DNA of 64,000 nucleotides from Phaeobacter inhibens DSM 16374 (GTDB lineage: Bacteria; Pseudomonadota; Alphaproteobacteria; Rhodobacterales; Rhodobacteraceae): the NCBI RefSeq assembly GCF_000473105.1, contig NZ_KI421498.1, positions 1,550,001 to 1,614,000 of the forward strand, in the 5' to 3' direction. Shown piece after piece: positions 34,107-42,780 of the stretch (positions within the stretch are counted from its first letter, which is position 1; each line of letters starts with the position of its first letter). A program made the position numbers and the translations under genes. The notes beneath the pieces are model-generated. The model saw only the letters and a list, made by a program, of their open reading frames with translations, did no database searches and was not told the origin of the DNA.

Positions 34107-34553
34107 CTACTCCGTGGCCGCCGCCGTCAGCTTGCCAATCGCGCCCTGCATCTTTGCCACGGCCTCCGCATCGGCGGGAACATCCAGCCCCGCAAGCATC
34201 TCTGCCGGATCTTCATAGGTCAGCCAGACCTGCCCCTCTGCGTCCTGATACGCGAGGACTTTCAGCGGCAGGAACAGCCCGGCGCGCAGATCCGCCTGCA
34301 TCACAGGGGTACCCAGTTTGGGATTGCCAAAGATCAGCAGCTGCGCATCGTTGAGTGACAGATCCACCTTCTGCGCCCCGGCGGCATGATCCACACGGGC
34401 AAACACCGTGGCGCCAGCCCCCTCTACGGCGGCCTGCAGCGCATCCATGGTCTCAATCACCGGTTTCTGGCTTGGTATTTTGATCAGGTCAGCAGCGGCG
34501 GGAATAGCGGACATAACAGCAATGACTCCGGCGAGGGCAAGGGATTTGATCAT
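34107..34553 (-). CDS. DUF302 secreted protein
   Basis: The 148-residue protein starts with a signal peptide (MIKSLALAGVIAVMSAIPAAA) followed by a DUF302 domain: ETMDALQAAVEGAGATVFARVDH, LLIFGNPKLGTPVMQ, LPLKVLAYQDAEGQVWLTYEDP. DUF302 proteins are small alpha/beta proteins often linked to stress or metal functions; their activity is unknown. The ATG at 34553 gives a proper signal peptide and has GGAG upstream. It is convergent with hisA. Confidence 0.9.
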   Translation of the reverse strand: MIKSLALAGVIAVMSAIPAAADLIKIPSQKPVIETMDALQAAVEGAGATVFARVDHAAGAQKVDLSLNDAQLLIFGNPKLGTPVMQADLRAGLFLPLKVLAYQDAEGQVWLTYEDPAEMLAGLDVPADAEAVAKMQGAIGKLTAAATE

Positions 34554-34778
34554 AACGACAGCTCCGAATTGGGGAATGAATGCCCCAAGAACAAGCCAGC
34601 ACAGTCCTGTGTACAATTCACATCTTTGGCATCGGCAAGCCTGCGCCACAGGATCAAGGCCGACACTCCGGGCCCTGCGGCACCGCGCCCGCTTTCCATC
34701 TGTCGCAAATTGACGTTTATTGCGCCGCAATAGTGCCGTTGATCTCTCCGGTGCCAAGACCACAATGGAACTCAGCCT

Positions 34779-35261
34779 ATGCCCCGCGTCCGCAAGACCC
34801 GCCTCCCCGACAGCGCCCGTTTGTGGCAGATGGTCTCGCCCGGCGATTTCATCGACGGCTATGCGGTTGAAAGCCCACTGTCCCCGCGGGAAGCGGCCGA
34901 TATTGGTCTGTCGATGCCAGGATGGGCATCAGCGCTCTTGCGCCTGCGCAACGCGATTGTGCGCCCGCTGGGACTGAAAACCGAGGTGAGTGACACCGGC
35001 GAGGGCGCGATCTTTCCCGTCACCTTTGAAGACAGTCGCGAGTTGATCCTGGGCGCAGATGACAGTCATCTGGATTTCCGCATCACCGTCTTACGCCATG
35101 ACGGGCAGATTTACATGGCCACCTGGGTTCACCGGCATAATCTCCTCGGGCGCATCTATCTGGCGCTGGTGATGCCGTTTCACATCCTGATTGTACGGGA
35201 CAGCATGCGCCGCATCGCGCGGCACAGCCCCGCGATTGCATCCCAACCACCCGCGCAGTAA
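34779..35261 (+). CDS. DUF2867 family protein
   Basis: The 160-residue protein matches the START-like DUF2867 family by eye: FIDGYAV, then [20 protein letters not shown], then [27 protein letters not shown] and the C-terminal amphipathic helix [25 protein letters not shown]. Related proteins are annotated as lipid-binding or unknown. It is followed 34 bp later by hisF and may be read with it. No function is claimed. Confidence 0.82.
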   Translation: MPRVRKTRLPDSARLWQMVSPGDFIDGYAVESPLSPREAADIGLSMPGWASALLRLRNAIVRPLGLKTEVSDTGEGAIFPVTFEDSRELILGADDSHLDFRITVLRHDGQIYMATWVHRHNLLGRIYLALVMPFHILIVRDSMRRIARHSPAIASQPPAQ

Positions 35262-35295
35262 GACAGGGCCAACCCCATCGGCAAAGGGATCCTCC

Positions 35296-36057
35296 ATGCT
35301 GAAAACCCGCATTATCCCCTGTCTCGACGTGGCTGATGGCCGCGTGGTCAAAGGTGTGAACTTCGTTGGCCTGCGCGACGCCGGTGATCCGGTTGAGGCG
35401 GCCAAAGCCTATGACGCTGCCGGCGCGGATGAGATCTGCTTTCTGGATATTCATGCCACCCATGAAAACCGTGGTACCATGTTCGATATGGTGCGGCGCA
35501 CGGCGGAGCAGTGTTTCGTGCCGCTCACCGTCGGCGGCGGGGTGCGCACCAAAGAAGACGTTCGCGCGTTGCTCTTGGCCGGGGCCGATAAGGTCTCGTT
35601 CAATTCCGCAGCGGTGGCCAACCCGGATGTGATCCGCGAGGCGGCCGAGCAGTTCGGCAGTCAGTGCATTGTCTGCGCCATCGACGCCAAGACGGTGGCC
35701 CCCGGCAAATGGGAAATCTTCACCCACGGCGGCCGCCGCGAAACCGGCATTGATGCGGTTGAATTTGCCCGGCTCGTGGTGGCCAAAGGTGCGGGAGAGA
35801 TCCTGCTGACCTCAATGGACCGCGACGGCACCAAATCAGGTTTCAACCTGCCGCTGACCCGCGCCATTTCGGATGCTGTCGATGTGCCCGTGATCGCCTC
35901 TGGCGGCGTCGGCACACTGGATCATCTGGTAGAGGGTGTCACCGAAGGCGGCGCCAGCGCGGTTCTGGCGGCCTCGATCTTTCACTTTGGCGAATTCACC
36001 GTACAGGAGGCCAAACAGCATATGGCCGCTGCCGGCATCCCGATGAGGCTGACATGA
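35296..36057 (+). CDS. hisF: Imidazole glycerol phosphate synthase, cyclase subunit
   Basis: HisF uses ammonia from HisH to turn PRFAR into imidazole glycerol phosphate and AICAR. The 253-residue TIM barrel has Asp11 in [12 protein letters not shown], the second catalytic aspartate in AIDAKTV, plus TVGGGVRT and SGGVGT phosphate loops. The ATG at 35296 is chosen because the family starts [11 protein letters not shown]. It overlaps hisE by 4 bp. Confidence 0.97.
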   Translation: MLKTRIIPCLDVADGRVVKGVNFVGLRDAGDPVEAAKAYDAAGADEICFLDIHATHENRGTMFDMVRRTAEQCFVPLTVGGGVRTKEDVRALLLAGADKVSFNSAAVANPDVIREAAEQFGSQCIVCAIDAKTVAPGKWEIFTHGGRRETGIDAVEFARLVVAKGAGEILLTSMDRDGTKSGFNLPLTRAISDAVDVPVIASGGVGTLDHLVEGVTEGGASAVLAASIFHFGEFTVQEAKQHMAAAGIPMRLT

Positions 36058-36371
36058 CCCTGCTGCACGATCTTGAGACCACTATTCTGTCCCGCAAGGG
36101 GGCTGATCCGGACAGCAGCTGGACCGCCAAACTGCTCGCCAAAGGGCCGGAGAAATGCGCCGAGAAATTCGGTGAGGAGGCCATTGAGGCCATCATTGAG
36201 GCGGTGAAGGATAACAAGACCGGACTCGCCTCCGAAGGCGCGGATGTGCTCTATCATTTTCTGGTGATGCTGGCCGCACGCGATGTGGCGCTGGATGATG
36301 TGCTTCAGGTGCTGGCAGATCGTCAGGGCCTGAGCGGCATTGCCGAGAAGGCCGCCCGCCCCAAGGGCTGA
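36054..36371 (+). CDS. hisE: Phosphoribosyl-ATP diphosphatase
   Basis: HisE hydrolyses PR-ATP to PR-AMP, an early step of histidine synthesis. The 105-residue MazG-like helical protein has the metal-binding [10 protein letters not shown] and [13 protein letters not shown] motifs. Start and hisF stop overlap as ATGA, so the two are translationally coupled. hisI, hisG and hisD are not in the window. Confidence 0.96.
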   Translation: MTLLHDLETTILSRKGADPDSSWTAKLLAKGPEKCAEKFGEEAIEAIIEAVKDNKTGLASEGADVLYHFLVMLAARDVALDDVLQVLADRQGLSGIAEKAARPKG

Positions 36372-36390
36372 CATCCAGGTCATGCGGCGG

Positions 36391-36583
36391 GTCAAGGGAG
36401 GCGCAGCCTCCGCGCGGCACGCGCGGCTTGCCCTTGACGCGCGAAGAACCATTACAATCGACAAGGCCCTTTAAGGGCAGGCCTGCCCCTAAAGGGCATC
36501 TCAGCACATCTTCTGCGCCGCGCAGCGGCGCCCGGCCCAACCGTGGAGGCCGTCCTTTAGGACGGCAGCAGCGGGCGGGAGCC
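36391..36583. repeat. Cluster of nested palindromes after hisE
   Basis: Three structures lie side by side. First, GTCAAGGG (36391-36398) and CCCTTGAC (36431-36438) enclose two hairpins with GCA loops, GGAGGC/GCCTCC and CGCGCG/CGCGCG. Second, GCCCTTTA (36466-36473) and TAAAGGGC (36490-36497) enclose the palindrome GGGCAGGCCTGCCC. Third, GCGCCGC-GCA-GCGGCGC (36515-36531), GGCCCAAC, CCGTCC-TTTA-GGACGG (36550-36565) and GGGCGGGAGCC (36573-36583). The third has a relative at 61481-61556. Confidence 0.85.
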
Positions 36584-36609
36584 CCCTGTCGCGATAGTTC
36601 CTTACGAAC

Positions 36610-37080
36610 CTACAGCTTGGACGAAATGATCCCGGTGGCAAAACCGCCCATGCGCAGCTCTCCGAACAGGCGCTGATATTCGATCTTCGGGCAGCGGTTC
36701 TGGATCACCGTGAGACCTGCAGCCTCCGCCTTTGCTGCGGCCTCGGCATGCTCTACGCCGATCTGCATCCAGATCGTCTGCAACCCTTTGCAGACCTCCA
36801 GCGCCTCCTCCACGATGGGGGGCACCGCCTCAGAGCGACGAAAGATGTCGACCATATCAACCGGCTCCTGAATATCACTCAGGCTGGCGTGAATGGTCTG
36901 ACCAAACAGGGACTTTCCCGCATAACCCGGGTTCACCGGCAGTACCCGGTAGCCCTTGAGGCCGAGATACCGCGCCACGTAATAGCTGGGACGGACCGGA
37001 TTGGTGGAGACACCAACCACCGCGATGGTCTTGTTGCGTGTCAGCACATCTTTCAGATGCTGGTCGGTATAGTCTGGCAT
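36610..37080 (-). CDS. CoA-binding domain protein (YccU-like)
   Basis: The 156-residue protein is a single Rossmann-like CoA-binding domain: KTIAVVGVSTNPVRPSYYVA (about residues 17-36), LKGYRVLPVNPGYAG, then DMVDIFRRSEAVPPIVEEA and the C-terminal VIQNRCPKIEYQRL. It resembles the nucleotide-binding part of succinyl-CoA synthetase, but has no catalytic partner domain. GGGGGAGCG precedes the ATG at 37080. Function unknown. Confidence 0.9.
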   Translation of the reverse strand: MPDYTDQHLKDVLTRNKTIAVVGVSTNPVRPSYYVARYLGLKGYRVLPVNPGYAGKSLFGQTIHASLSDIQEPVDMVDIFRRSEAVPPIVEEALEVCKGLQTIWMQIGVEHAEAAAKAEAAGLTVIQNRCPKIEYQRLFGELRMGGFATGIISSKL

Positions 37081-37231
37081 CGCTCCCCCGTCTGCGCTGG
37101 TCTCAAATCGCTCTGCCACAGTGGTCTGACGAGCGTTGTGCCAGTCCTGACCGTATCGCGTGGCGCATTGCGTGCAAGGCCAATTGCGTCCCGTAGGTCA
37201 ATCAGAAATCGCGCCCGCCCTACGACGCAAG

Positions 37232-37261
37232 AAAAAAGCGCCCGGGATCAGGCCCGGGCGC
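37232..37261 (-). terminator. Intrinsic terminator on the minus strand
   Basis: GCGCCCGGG (37238-37246) and CCCGGGCGC (37253-37261) form a 9-bp stem, followed on the minus strand by six T. It lies 210 bp past the YHS-domain gene, so it probably ends that transcript before the CoA-binding gene. Confidence 0.8.
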
Positions 37262-37387
37262 AAGGTATGGAACGAGGGACAGTGAAAAAGATCTGCGAAG
37301 GTTCCAATTCGCAGTCTGTTAATAATATGGGGTGAGCCGTCGATTTTGAAAGGGAACCTCTCAAATTCGTGACATTTCTCTCGCGTG

Positions 37388-37419
37388 GCCAGTCACATAC
37401 GGAGCCAGTCACATACGGA
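37388..37419. repeat. Tandem 16-bp direct repeat
   Basis: GCCAGTCACATACGGA occurs twice in direct succession (37388-37403 and 37404-37419) in the 3-prime untranslated region of the YHS-domain gene. No function is known. Confidence 0.88.
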
Positions 37420-37472
37420 TCTGCCAGGGCAATTCTGTGCCGCAGGCTCAGGCGCGGGGCCGCGTCTGCGGA

Positions 37473-37970
37473 TCACTTTCGCAGGATCTTGGGCCAACGC
37501 CCTTCAGCGGCGGATATCAGTGCTTGCCGCTCGGCCTCCCAGGCAGCCAGCGCGCTTGGATTGTTCAGCAGATAGAGCCGACCGTCGGCAATCACCCAGA
37601 GCGTGGGATCGCCGGGCGCCAGATACCCTTTGGAGAGCGCATAGGCGCAATAGCCCCCAAACCGGGGCGCATAGGCACGGGGATTAAGCTCAAACCGCTC
37701 CTGATTCTGCGAGGAGGCAAAGCGCCAGACGGCCCCGTGCCACAAGATCGCGTGGGTCTGCTGGCCCAGCACGGCCGTCCCGTCCTGAAAAAACGCCACC
37801 ACATCATGGCCACCAACGGCCACCCCTCTTGGTGCGGAGACTAGCGTCGGATCGGCGCGGGCCGTCTCAGGCATCAGCGTTGCCGCCATGGCAACCACAC
37901 TGCCAAGCCCCAGTACAGCCACCATTGACCTAAGGGCAGCCCCCAAACGCCGGGACGCCAGCCCACCCAT
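37473..37970 (-). CDS. YHS-domain protein, exported
   Basis: From the ATG at 37970 the protein has 165 residues: a signal peptide (SRRLGAALRSMVAVLGLG to ETARA), then a YHS-type domain with GVAVGGHDVVAFFQDGTAVLG, AILWHGAVWRFASSQNQERFELNP and FGGYCAYALSKGYLAPGDP, the last being the usual YHS pattern. The arginine pair in the signal may indicate Tat export. An ATG at 38018 would add 16 residues ahead of the signal; neither start has a clear ribosome site. YHS domains often bind metals such as copper; this one has a single Cys. Confidence 0.82.
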   Translation of the reverse strand: MGGLASRRLGAALRSMVAVLGLGSVVAMAATLMPETARADPTLVSAPRGVAVGGHDVVAFFQDGTAVLGQQTHAILWHGAVWRFASSQNQERFELNPRAYAPRFGGYCAYALSKGYLAPGDPTLWVIADGRLYLLNNPSALAAWEAERQALISAAEGRWPKILRK

Positions 37971-38234
37971 GTGCGGTACGCAGGTCTTCAGGATCTGGCG
38001 ATATTCTTGGCTGAGCATGGCAAGGCGGCTGGTCACGGGCAGGCGGGGTCCTTCATCGGGGGCCGTTCAGGCTTGGGTGCAGACGGGCACATGCCCGCGA
38101 CGATTTCACGACAAGTCTGCCCGGCAGACAGGCCCCTGCAAAGGGAGGATACGCATTTGTGATAGGCCTGTGAGGGCGCTCTGACATTGTCAGGATGGAC
38201 CTCTCACAGGCCAGTTCGGGGTCGCTGGCGCCAA

Positions 38235-39011
38235 TTAGCGAGGCAACGACGCGTAAAGCGCAATCGCCGCCGCATTGGAAACATTCAGCGAGCCAAAGCC
38301 ACCGGCGGCATCGATCTTGACCAGATGATCCACGGTTTCCTTGGTTTTTTGCCGCAGACCCGGCCCCTCTGCTCCGAGGACCAGCGCCACGGGATCGCCT
38401 TTGCGCCCGTCCAGAACCGCCTCGATGGTCTGCTCTGCCTCGCCATCAAGGCCCAGCACCAGAAAGCCCATCCGCTGCAATTCGACGATTGTGTCTGCAA
38501 GGTTGCGCATGCGCAGATAGGGCTGGCGCTCAAGCGCACCGCTGGCGGTTTTGGCAAGCGCGCCGGTCTCTGGTGCGGAATTGTGTCGTGTGCCGATGAC
38601 TGCGCTGGCGCCCAGCACCTCTGCCGAGCGCAGGATTGCGCCGACGTTATGAGGATCCGTCACCCGGTCCAGCAGCAATACGCGCGGAACCTCCGCGCCG
38701 ATGCAGTTCTCGTCCAGCCCGCCCCAATTCAGCGGCTTCACTTCGAGTGCGGCGCCCTGATGAACCGATTGCTTGTCGATTGGTGGGTTGAATTTGCGCG
38801 GGTCGATCACTTCAGCCTCAACCCCGGACTGGGCTATGGCATCGGCCAGTTTTGCCTCGGCGTTCTGGGTCACCATCAGACGCAGCTTTTCGCGCTTGGG
38901 ATTGAGCAGCGCATCGCGCACCGCATGCAGACCAAACAACCATACCGTTTCCGCCGAGGCTGCCTTTTTGGACTGCTCTTTTTCGACGACCCATTTGGGT
39001 TTTTTAGACAT
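38235..39011 (-). CDS. rlmB: 23S rRNA (guanosine-2-prime-O-)-methyltransferase RlmB
   Basis: RlmB is a SPOUT methyltransferase that modifies G2251 in the ribosomal P loop. The 258-residue protein has a basic N terminus, the substrate-binding domain (about 20-95) starting VWLFGLHAVRDALLNP, and the catalytic knot with LLLDRVTDPHNVGAILRSA, LVLGAEGPGL and GSLNVSNAAAIALY. GGAGAG precedes the ATG at 39011, and the upstream extension is not conserved in type. It diverges from tRNA-Tyr. Confidence 0.95.
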   Translation of the reverse strand: MSKKPKWVVEKEQSKKAASAETVWLFGLHAVRDALLNPKREKLRLMVTQNAEAKLADAIAQSGVEAEVIDPRKFNPPIDKQSVHQGAALEVKPLNWGGLDENCIGAEVPRVLLLDRVTDPHNVGAILRSAEVLGASAVIGTRHNSAPETGALAKTASGALERQPYLRMRNLADTIVELQRMGFLVLGLDGEAEQTIEAVLDGRKGDPVALVLGAEGPGLRQKTKETVDHLVKIDAAGGFGSLNVSNAAAIALYASLPR

Positions 39012-39130
39012 ATTGCTCTCCAGCAGAAAGAAATCAGGACCCGCGTGAAAAACTTGCGTTTTTCCGGTTGACGCCCCTTTGGCCTGCTTGTAATCACGCC
39101 TCCACATCAGGTGCAACACGCAACTGATTG

Positions 39131-39215
39131 TGGGCGACAGGCCGCAAGGTGTGGCAGGGGACTGTAACTCCCTCGCGGAGACGCACGCCTGGTTCGATTC
39201 CAGGGTCGCCCACCA
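39131..39215 (+). tRNA. tRNA-Tyr(GTA)
   Basis: The 85-base class II tRNA has acceptor TGGGCGA/TCGCCCA with encoded CCA, a long variable arm, anticodon loop CTGTAAC (anticodon GTA) and T loop TTCGATT. Its 3-prime CCA is part of a larger inverted repeat (39210-39254). Confidence 0.97.
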
Positions 39216-39254
39216 TCTTCTCTCTTTCAGCAGTGCTAAGCAAGAAGATGGTGG
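39210..39254. repeat. Inverted repeat overlapping the tRNA-Tyr 3-prime end
   Basis: CCACCATCTTCT (39210-39221) is repeated in inverted form as AGAAGATGGTGG (39243-39254), a perfect 12-bp stem with a 21-base loop. The left arm contains the last residues of tRNA-Tyr including CCA. There is no T run. Confidence 0.85.
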
Positions 39255-39378
39255 CAGCAGTCGTCAGGCTGAAATCCGCATTCAACCGCCTGATTTATAA
39301 TGCAATTCCTTATTGCGCGTCTCGTTTTCTTGCGTCTGCGCATGGTGCCCTTTGACATCAGCTGCGGCGGGTCAGCCC

Positions 39379-39408
39379 AAAAAACCGGCGCGGTATCCCG
39401 CACCGGTT
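39379..39408 (-). terminator. Intrinsic terminator of the DUF2478 gene
   Basis: On the minus strand ACCGGTGCGG pairs with CCGCGCCGGT (one mismatch) followed by six T (plus-strand A at 39379-39384). It lies 32 bp past the stop of the DUF2478 gene. Confidence 0.82.
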
Positions 39409-39439
39409 GGTCAGATCTGTCACTCGATCAAGGACGGTC

Positions 39440-39967
39440 TCAGCCCTCTTTCGCAGCCTCTGCAACGGCGGAATGGACCCAGTTCACGAGTGCATCAAGA
39501 TCAGGCTCAGCCTCCTGCGCCAGCCCGTCACAGAAGCTCTGAAACGCCTCGACATTCATCCGGTTGACGCCGGAGACCACAACCGCGCCCCGCGCCAGCG
39601 CCTCGCCGATAACAGGGCGCATTCCCCGCCCGTCCGCTTCATGTTTGCCGAATTTATTCACCAGCAGAACCTGTGGTGCGGGGTCCTGCCCCAACGCCGC
39701 CGTGACCTGCCCCACCGCGCGCTCCAGCGCGTCGGGGTTCAATCGACAGCCGCGGGCCTCTGGGCCGAGGGATTGCGAAATCCGAATGGTTTCACCGGCC
39801 GGCAACACCCGCACATCCATGTCGCACAGCGCATTGTCATAGCATTCCGTATTGGTCTGCACGATCCCGGCCAGCCGCAGCCCGTCACCCTGCAGCCGCT
39901 CGGCAAGAGCGGTCAGCAGCTTGTCGGTGGCGCCGCGTTCTTGGGTCATAACATAGGACAGATGCAT
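39440..39967 (-). CDS. DUF2478 family protein
   Basis: The 175-residue protein resembles DUF2478 proteins, which occur near molybdenum transport genes in alphaproteobacteria: MHLSYVMTQERGATDKLLTAL, GLRLAGIVQTN, MDVRVLPAGETIRISQSLGPEARGCRLNP and VLLVNKFGKHEADGRGMRPVIGEAL. The KFGKxEA and the N-terminal RGATDKLL suggest a nucleotide- or phosphate-binding fold. No molybdenum gene is in the window, so a link to molybdate is only suggested by the family. Confidence 0.78.
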   Translation of the reverse strand: MHLSYVMTQERGATDKLLTALAERLQGDGLRLAGIVQTNTECYDNALCDMDVRVLPAGETIRISQSLGPEARGCRLNPDALERAVGQVTAALGQDPAPQVLLVNKFGKHEADGRGMRPVIGEALARGAVVVSGVNRMNVEAFQSFCDGLAQEAEPDLDALVNWVHSAVAEAAKEG

Positions 39968-40072
39968 TGCGGCCTCTTATTCTTTGATTTCCGGCCACAG
40001 GCTAGCGGCAAAGCCGCGCAACTGCCAGAGGCGCAATTGCCGCGCGGCATGCGACTTTGGCCGCAGACGTAT

Positions 40073-40861
40073 TCAGACGCGTCGCGCCAGCATCAGCACC
40101 GGATCATAGGTGAGACGCACGCCACCCTGATGGGGAAAGCGGCTGCGATAGGCATCTTCAAACGCCTGCAGCCTGCCACGGCTCCAACCGCCACGCGATT
40201 GGCCGTTTACGCCGGTGTCCCGCAGGTGGCGCAACACCGCGCGCGGGCTGTCGAACCCGAGGACGATAGGCGCCTGTCGCAACTCGATCAGCTGCAGCCC
40301 CTCCGGCAGCACCCCCGCCCATTGGTCATGATCCATGTAATTTGGTGCCGCAGCATCAGAGCCGAGTGCGACCAACTCGTGAAAATGCGCCGAGCCGAAA
40401 CCGGAGAGTGCAAGCCAGCCACCGGGGCACAGCGCGGACTCAAACCGGCGCAAAAGGAATGGCAGGTCGCTGATCCACTGCACGACAGAGGCCGCCGCAA
40501 TCAGGTCGAGGGTATCGGGCAGGCTGATGTCTTCAATCCGCCCCGGCAGAAAGCTTGCGGATTGCCCATGTGCCTTCATGATCGGCACCAAACCGGCCTC
40601 CGCGTCAGGCACCAGATCGTTGAGCGTGAGGCGCACAACCGACAGATCGCGCAGCAGCGCATCCGTCAGATGGCCAGTTCCCGCCCCGAATTCAAACAGA
40701 TGCGAAAACGGTGTCTGCCCCACGTGCTTGGCCAGAAGCGCCGACAGCTCCGCAGCTATCTGCGCCTGCGCAGAAGCAGCCCCGTGATAACTGCCGAGCC
40801 CCCGGCGAAAGGCGCGCGCCACGCGGGCGGTATCCACGGCTGGGGGTGTCAGATCCTTCAT
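40073..40861 (-). CDS. bioC: Malonyl-[acyl-carrier protein] O-methyltransferase
   Basis: BioC methylates the free carboxyl of malonyl-ACP (or malonyl-CoA) so that fatty acid synthesis can extend it to pimelate. The 262-residue class I SAM methyltransferase has the N-terminal AFRRGLGSYHGAASAQ, the SAM loop LFEFGAGTGHLTDAL (about 55-69), ASVVQWISDLPFLLRR and LALSGFG. It is the last gene of the biotin operon and overlaps bioG by 4 bp, which supports the specific call over a generic methyltransferase. Confidence 0.93.
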   Translation of the reverse strand: MKDLTPPAVDTARVARAFRRGLGSYHGAASAQAQIAAELSALLAKHVGQTPFSHLFEFGAGTGHLTDALLRDLSVVRLTLNDLVPDAEAGLVPIMKAHGQSASFLPGRIEDISLPDTLDLIAAASVVQWISDLPFLLRRFESALCPGGWLALSGFGSAHFHELVALGSDAAAPNYMDHDQWAGVLPEGLQLIELRQAPIVLGFDSPRAVLRHLRDTGVNGQSRGGWSRGRLQAFEDAYRSRFPHQGGVRLTYDPVLMLARRV

Positions 40862-41478
40862 GAGATCAGCGCCTGCCAGCTGTCGAAGTGATCAAACGGC
40901 GCATGGGCCGCTGCGGGCAGCTCCCGGATTGTCGCGCCCGCCCAGGCCCGGCGCTGATTTTCGGGTGGAAAAATTCGATCCCGCCCGGCGATCCAGACCT
41001 GATCGAATGCCACAACAGGCGCCGTTCCGCGCGCCGCAACCGCGTGCAGTTCGGCGCGGCGGGCATCGATGTCGACCGCATGTGAGGGCTGCGGGGCATT
41101 GAAGGTCCGGCGCAGGAACTGGGCCAAGCTCTGTTCGCTCAGCCCCTCTGCAGTCTTGACCATTACCGCTGGCGGGATACCGCGCGTCTCATCCACCGGC
41201 GTAAGGGTTCCATTGACTGCGACCTTGCGGTCGAAGGGGTCGGCGCGCCCCTCCTGCCAATGGGCATAGGCTGCAACGCCAAAGGACCACGCCAGCAGAG
41301 TGACATGGTCGTAGCCGGACAGATCGGGAAGATCGGCATCAAGGCTGCGGTAATCGTTCACGAATACAAGATCCTGCGCGCCCGCAAGATGATCAAAGAC
41401 GCCCGGCCCGACGGCCCATCCGCCAAAGATCACGATGGCCTCGCCTGCTTGCTTCCGTTTGAGCCAGCGGAACTCCAT
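40858..41478 (-). CDS. bioG: Pimeloyl-ACP methyl ester esterase BioG (DUF452)
   Basis: BioG removes the methyl group added by BioC once the pimeloyl chain is complete. The 206-residue alpha/beta hydrolase has the nucleophile in LLAWSFGVAAYA (Ser65), the N-terminal IVIFGGWAVG, and FDQVWIAGRDRIFPPENQRRAW near the C terminus with a final His in AAAHAPFDHFDSW. This is the DUF452/BioG form rather than BioH. It lies between bioC (4-bp overlap) and bioA (3 bp gap). Confidence 0.93.
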   Translation of the reverse strand: MEFRWLKRKQAGEAIVIFGGWAVGPGVFDHLAGAQDLVFVNDYRSLDADLPDLSGYDHVTLLAWSFGVAAYAHWQEGRADPFDRKVAVNGTLTPVDETRGIPPAVMVKTAEGLSEQSLAQFLRRTFNAPQPSHAVDIDARRAELHAVAARGTAPVVAFDQVWIAGRDRIFPPENQRRAWAGATIRELPAAAHAPFDHFDSWQALIS

Positions 41479-41481
41479 GGC

Positions 41482-42780
41482 TCAGAGCTCCCGCGCCAGC
41501 CGCAGCATGCCTGCGGTGATCTGGCTCAGCTGATCCGGCGTCGTGATGAAGGGCGGCATGGTATAGATGTTCTTACCAAAGGGACGCAGGAAGACGCCCA
41601 TATCATGGGCACGGGCGTGCGCCTCATCTGCGGACACCGCGTGCTTCATCTCGATAACACCAATGGCGCCCAAAACCCGCACATCCGCCACATTGGGCAG
41701 CTCGCGCGCCGTTGCCAGTTCAGACTGCATCTGCTCTGCAATCCCCGAGACAGTTCCGCGCCAGTCTTGCCCGGTCAGCAGATCCAGCGAGGCCTTGGCC
41801 GCAGCGCAGGCCAGCGGATTGGCCATATAGGTCGGCCCATGCATGAAGATGCCCGGGTTTCCGCCACCCACACCCTCGGCGACGCGGTCGTTCGTCATGG
41901 TGCAGGCAAAGGAGATATGGCCGCCGGTCAGCCCCTTGCCCAAACAGATGATATCCGGTTCCGCGTCGCAGAAATTGGTGGCAAACAGCGCGCCGGTGCG
42001 GCCGAAACCGGTGGCGATCTCGTCGAAGATCAGCAGGATACCCAGTTCATCGCACAGCGCACGCGCCTGGTTCAGGTATTCCGGGTGGTAGAAATACATG
42101 CCGCCAGTGCCCTGCACTACGGGTTCCAGAATGAAGGCGGCGATCTTGTCCTGCCCGGCCTCCAGCACCGCGCGCAGCTCGCCCAGCCCGTTTTGGGCCG
42201 GATCATCGCTCCAATCCTCATGGATACGGACCGGCGGGCGGGAGACGAAATGCTGCACGCTCAGTGCGCCCTGGAACAGGTGGTGCATGCCGGTGTCCGG
42301 GTCGCAGACGCTCATCGCCTTCCAGGTATCGCCGTGATAGCCAGAGCGGATGGTGGCAAACTCCTTGCGCTCTGGCTGGCCGATGGCGTGCTGATACTGC
42401 ACCGCCATCTTCATCGCTACCTCGACCGAGACCGAACCGCTGTCGCAATAAAAGATCCGCGTCAGACTTTCGGGGGTGATCTCCAGCAGCTTGCGGCCCA
42501 GGTCGATGGCCGGATCGTGGGTCAGCCCGCCGAACATCACATGCGGCAGGGTGTCGAGCTGGGCGTGAATGGCCGATGTGATCGCCGGGTTCCTGTGACC
42601 GTGCATCATGCACCACCACGACGACATCGCGTCGATCAACCGGGTGCCGTCGTCGAGCGTGATGTGGACGCCTTCGCTTGCCTTCACCACAAAGGTCGGG
42701 CCGGGTTTGGCGACATTGGTGTAAGGATGCCAGAGGTGCCGCTGGTCGAATTCCAGCTGGGTGAGGTCTGCGGTGCTCAT
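41482..42780 (-). CDS. bioA: Adenosylmethionine--8-amino-7-oxononanoate aminotransferase
   Basis: BioA converts KAPA to DAPA, with S-adenosylmethionine as the amino donor. The 432-residue class III aminotransferase has HLWHPYT (about 15-21), MSSWWCMMHGH (52-62) which is typical of BioA, YCDSGSVSVEVAMKMA, the PLP aspartate in IFDEIATGFGRTG and the PLP lysine near 282 in CLGKGLTGG. It overlaps bioD by 4 bp. Confidence 0.97.
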   Translation of the reverse strand: MSTADLTQLEFDQRHLWHPYTNVAKPGPTFVVKASEGVHITLDDGTRLIDAMSSWWCMMHGHRNPAITSAIHAQLDTLPHVMFGGLTHDPAIDLGRKLLEITPESLTRIFYCDSGSVSVEVAMKMAVQYQHAIGQPERKEFATIRSGYHGDTWKAMSVCDPDTGMHHLFQGALSVQHFVSRPPVRIHEDWSDDPAQNGLGELRAVLEAGQDKIAAFILEPVVQGTGGMYFYHPEYLNQARALCDELGILLIFDEIATGFGRTGALFATNFCDAEPDIICLGKGLTGGHISFACTMTNDRVAEGVGGGNPGIFMHGPTYMANPLACAAAKASLDLLTGQDWRGTVSGIAEQMQSELATARELPNVADVRVLGAIGVIEMKHAVSADEAHARAHDMGVFLRPFGKNIYTMPPFITTPDQLSQITAGMLRLAREL

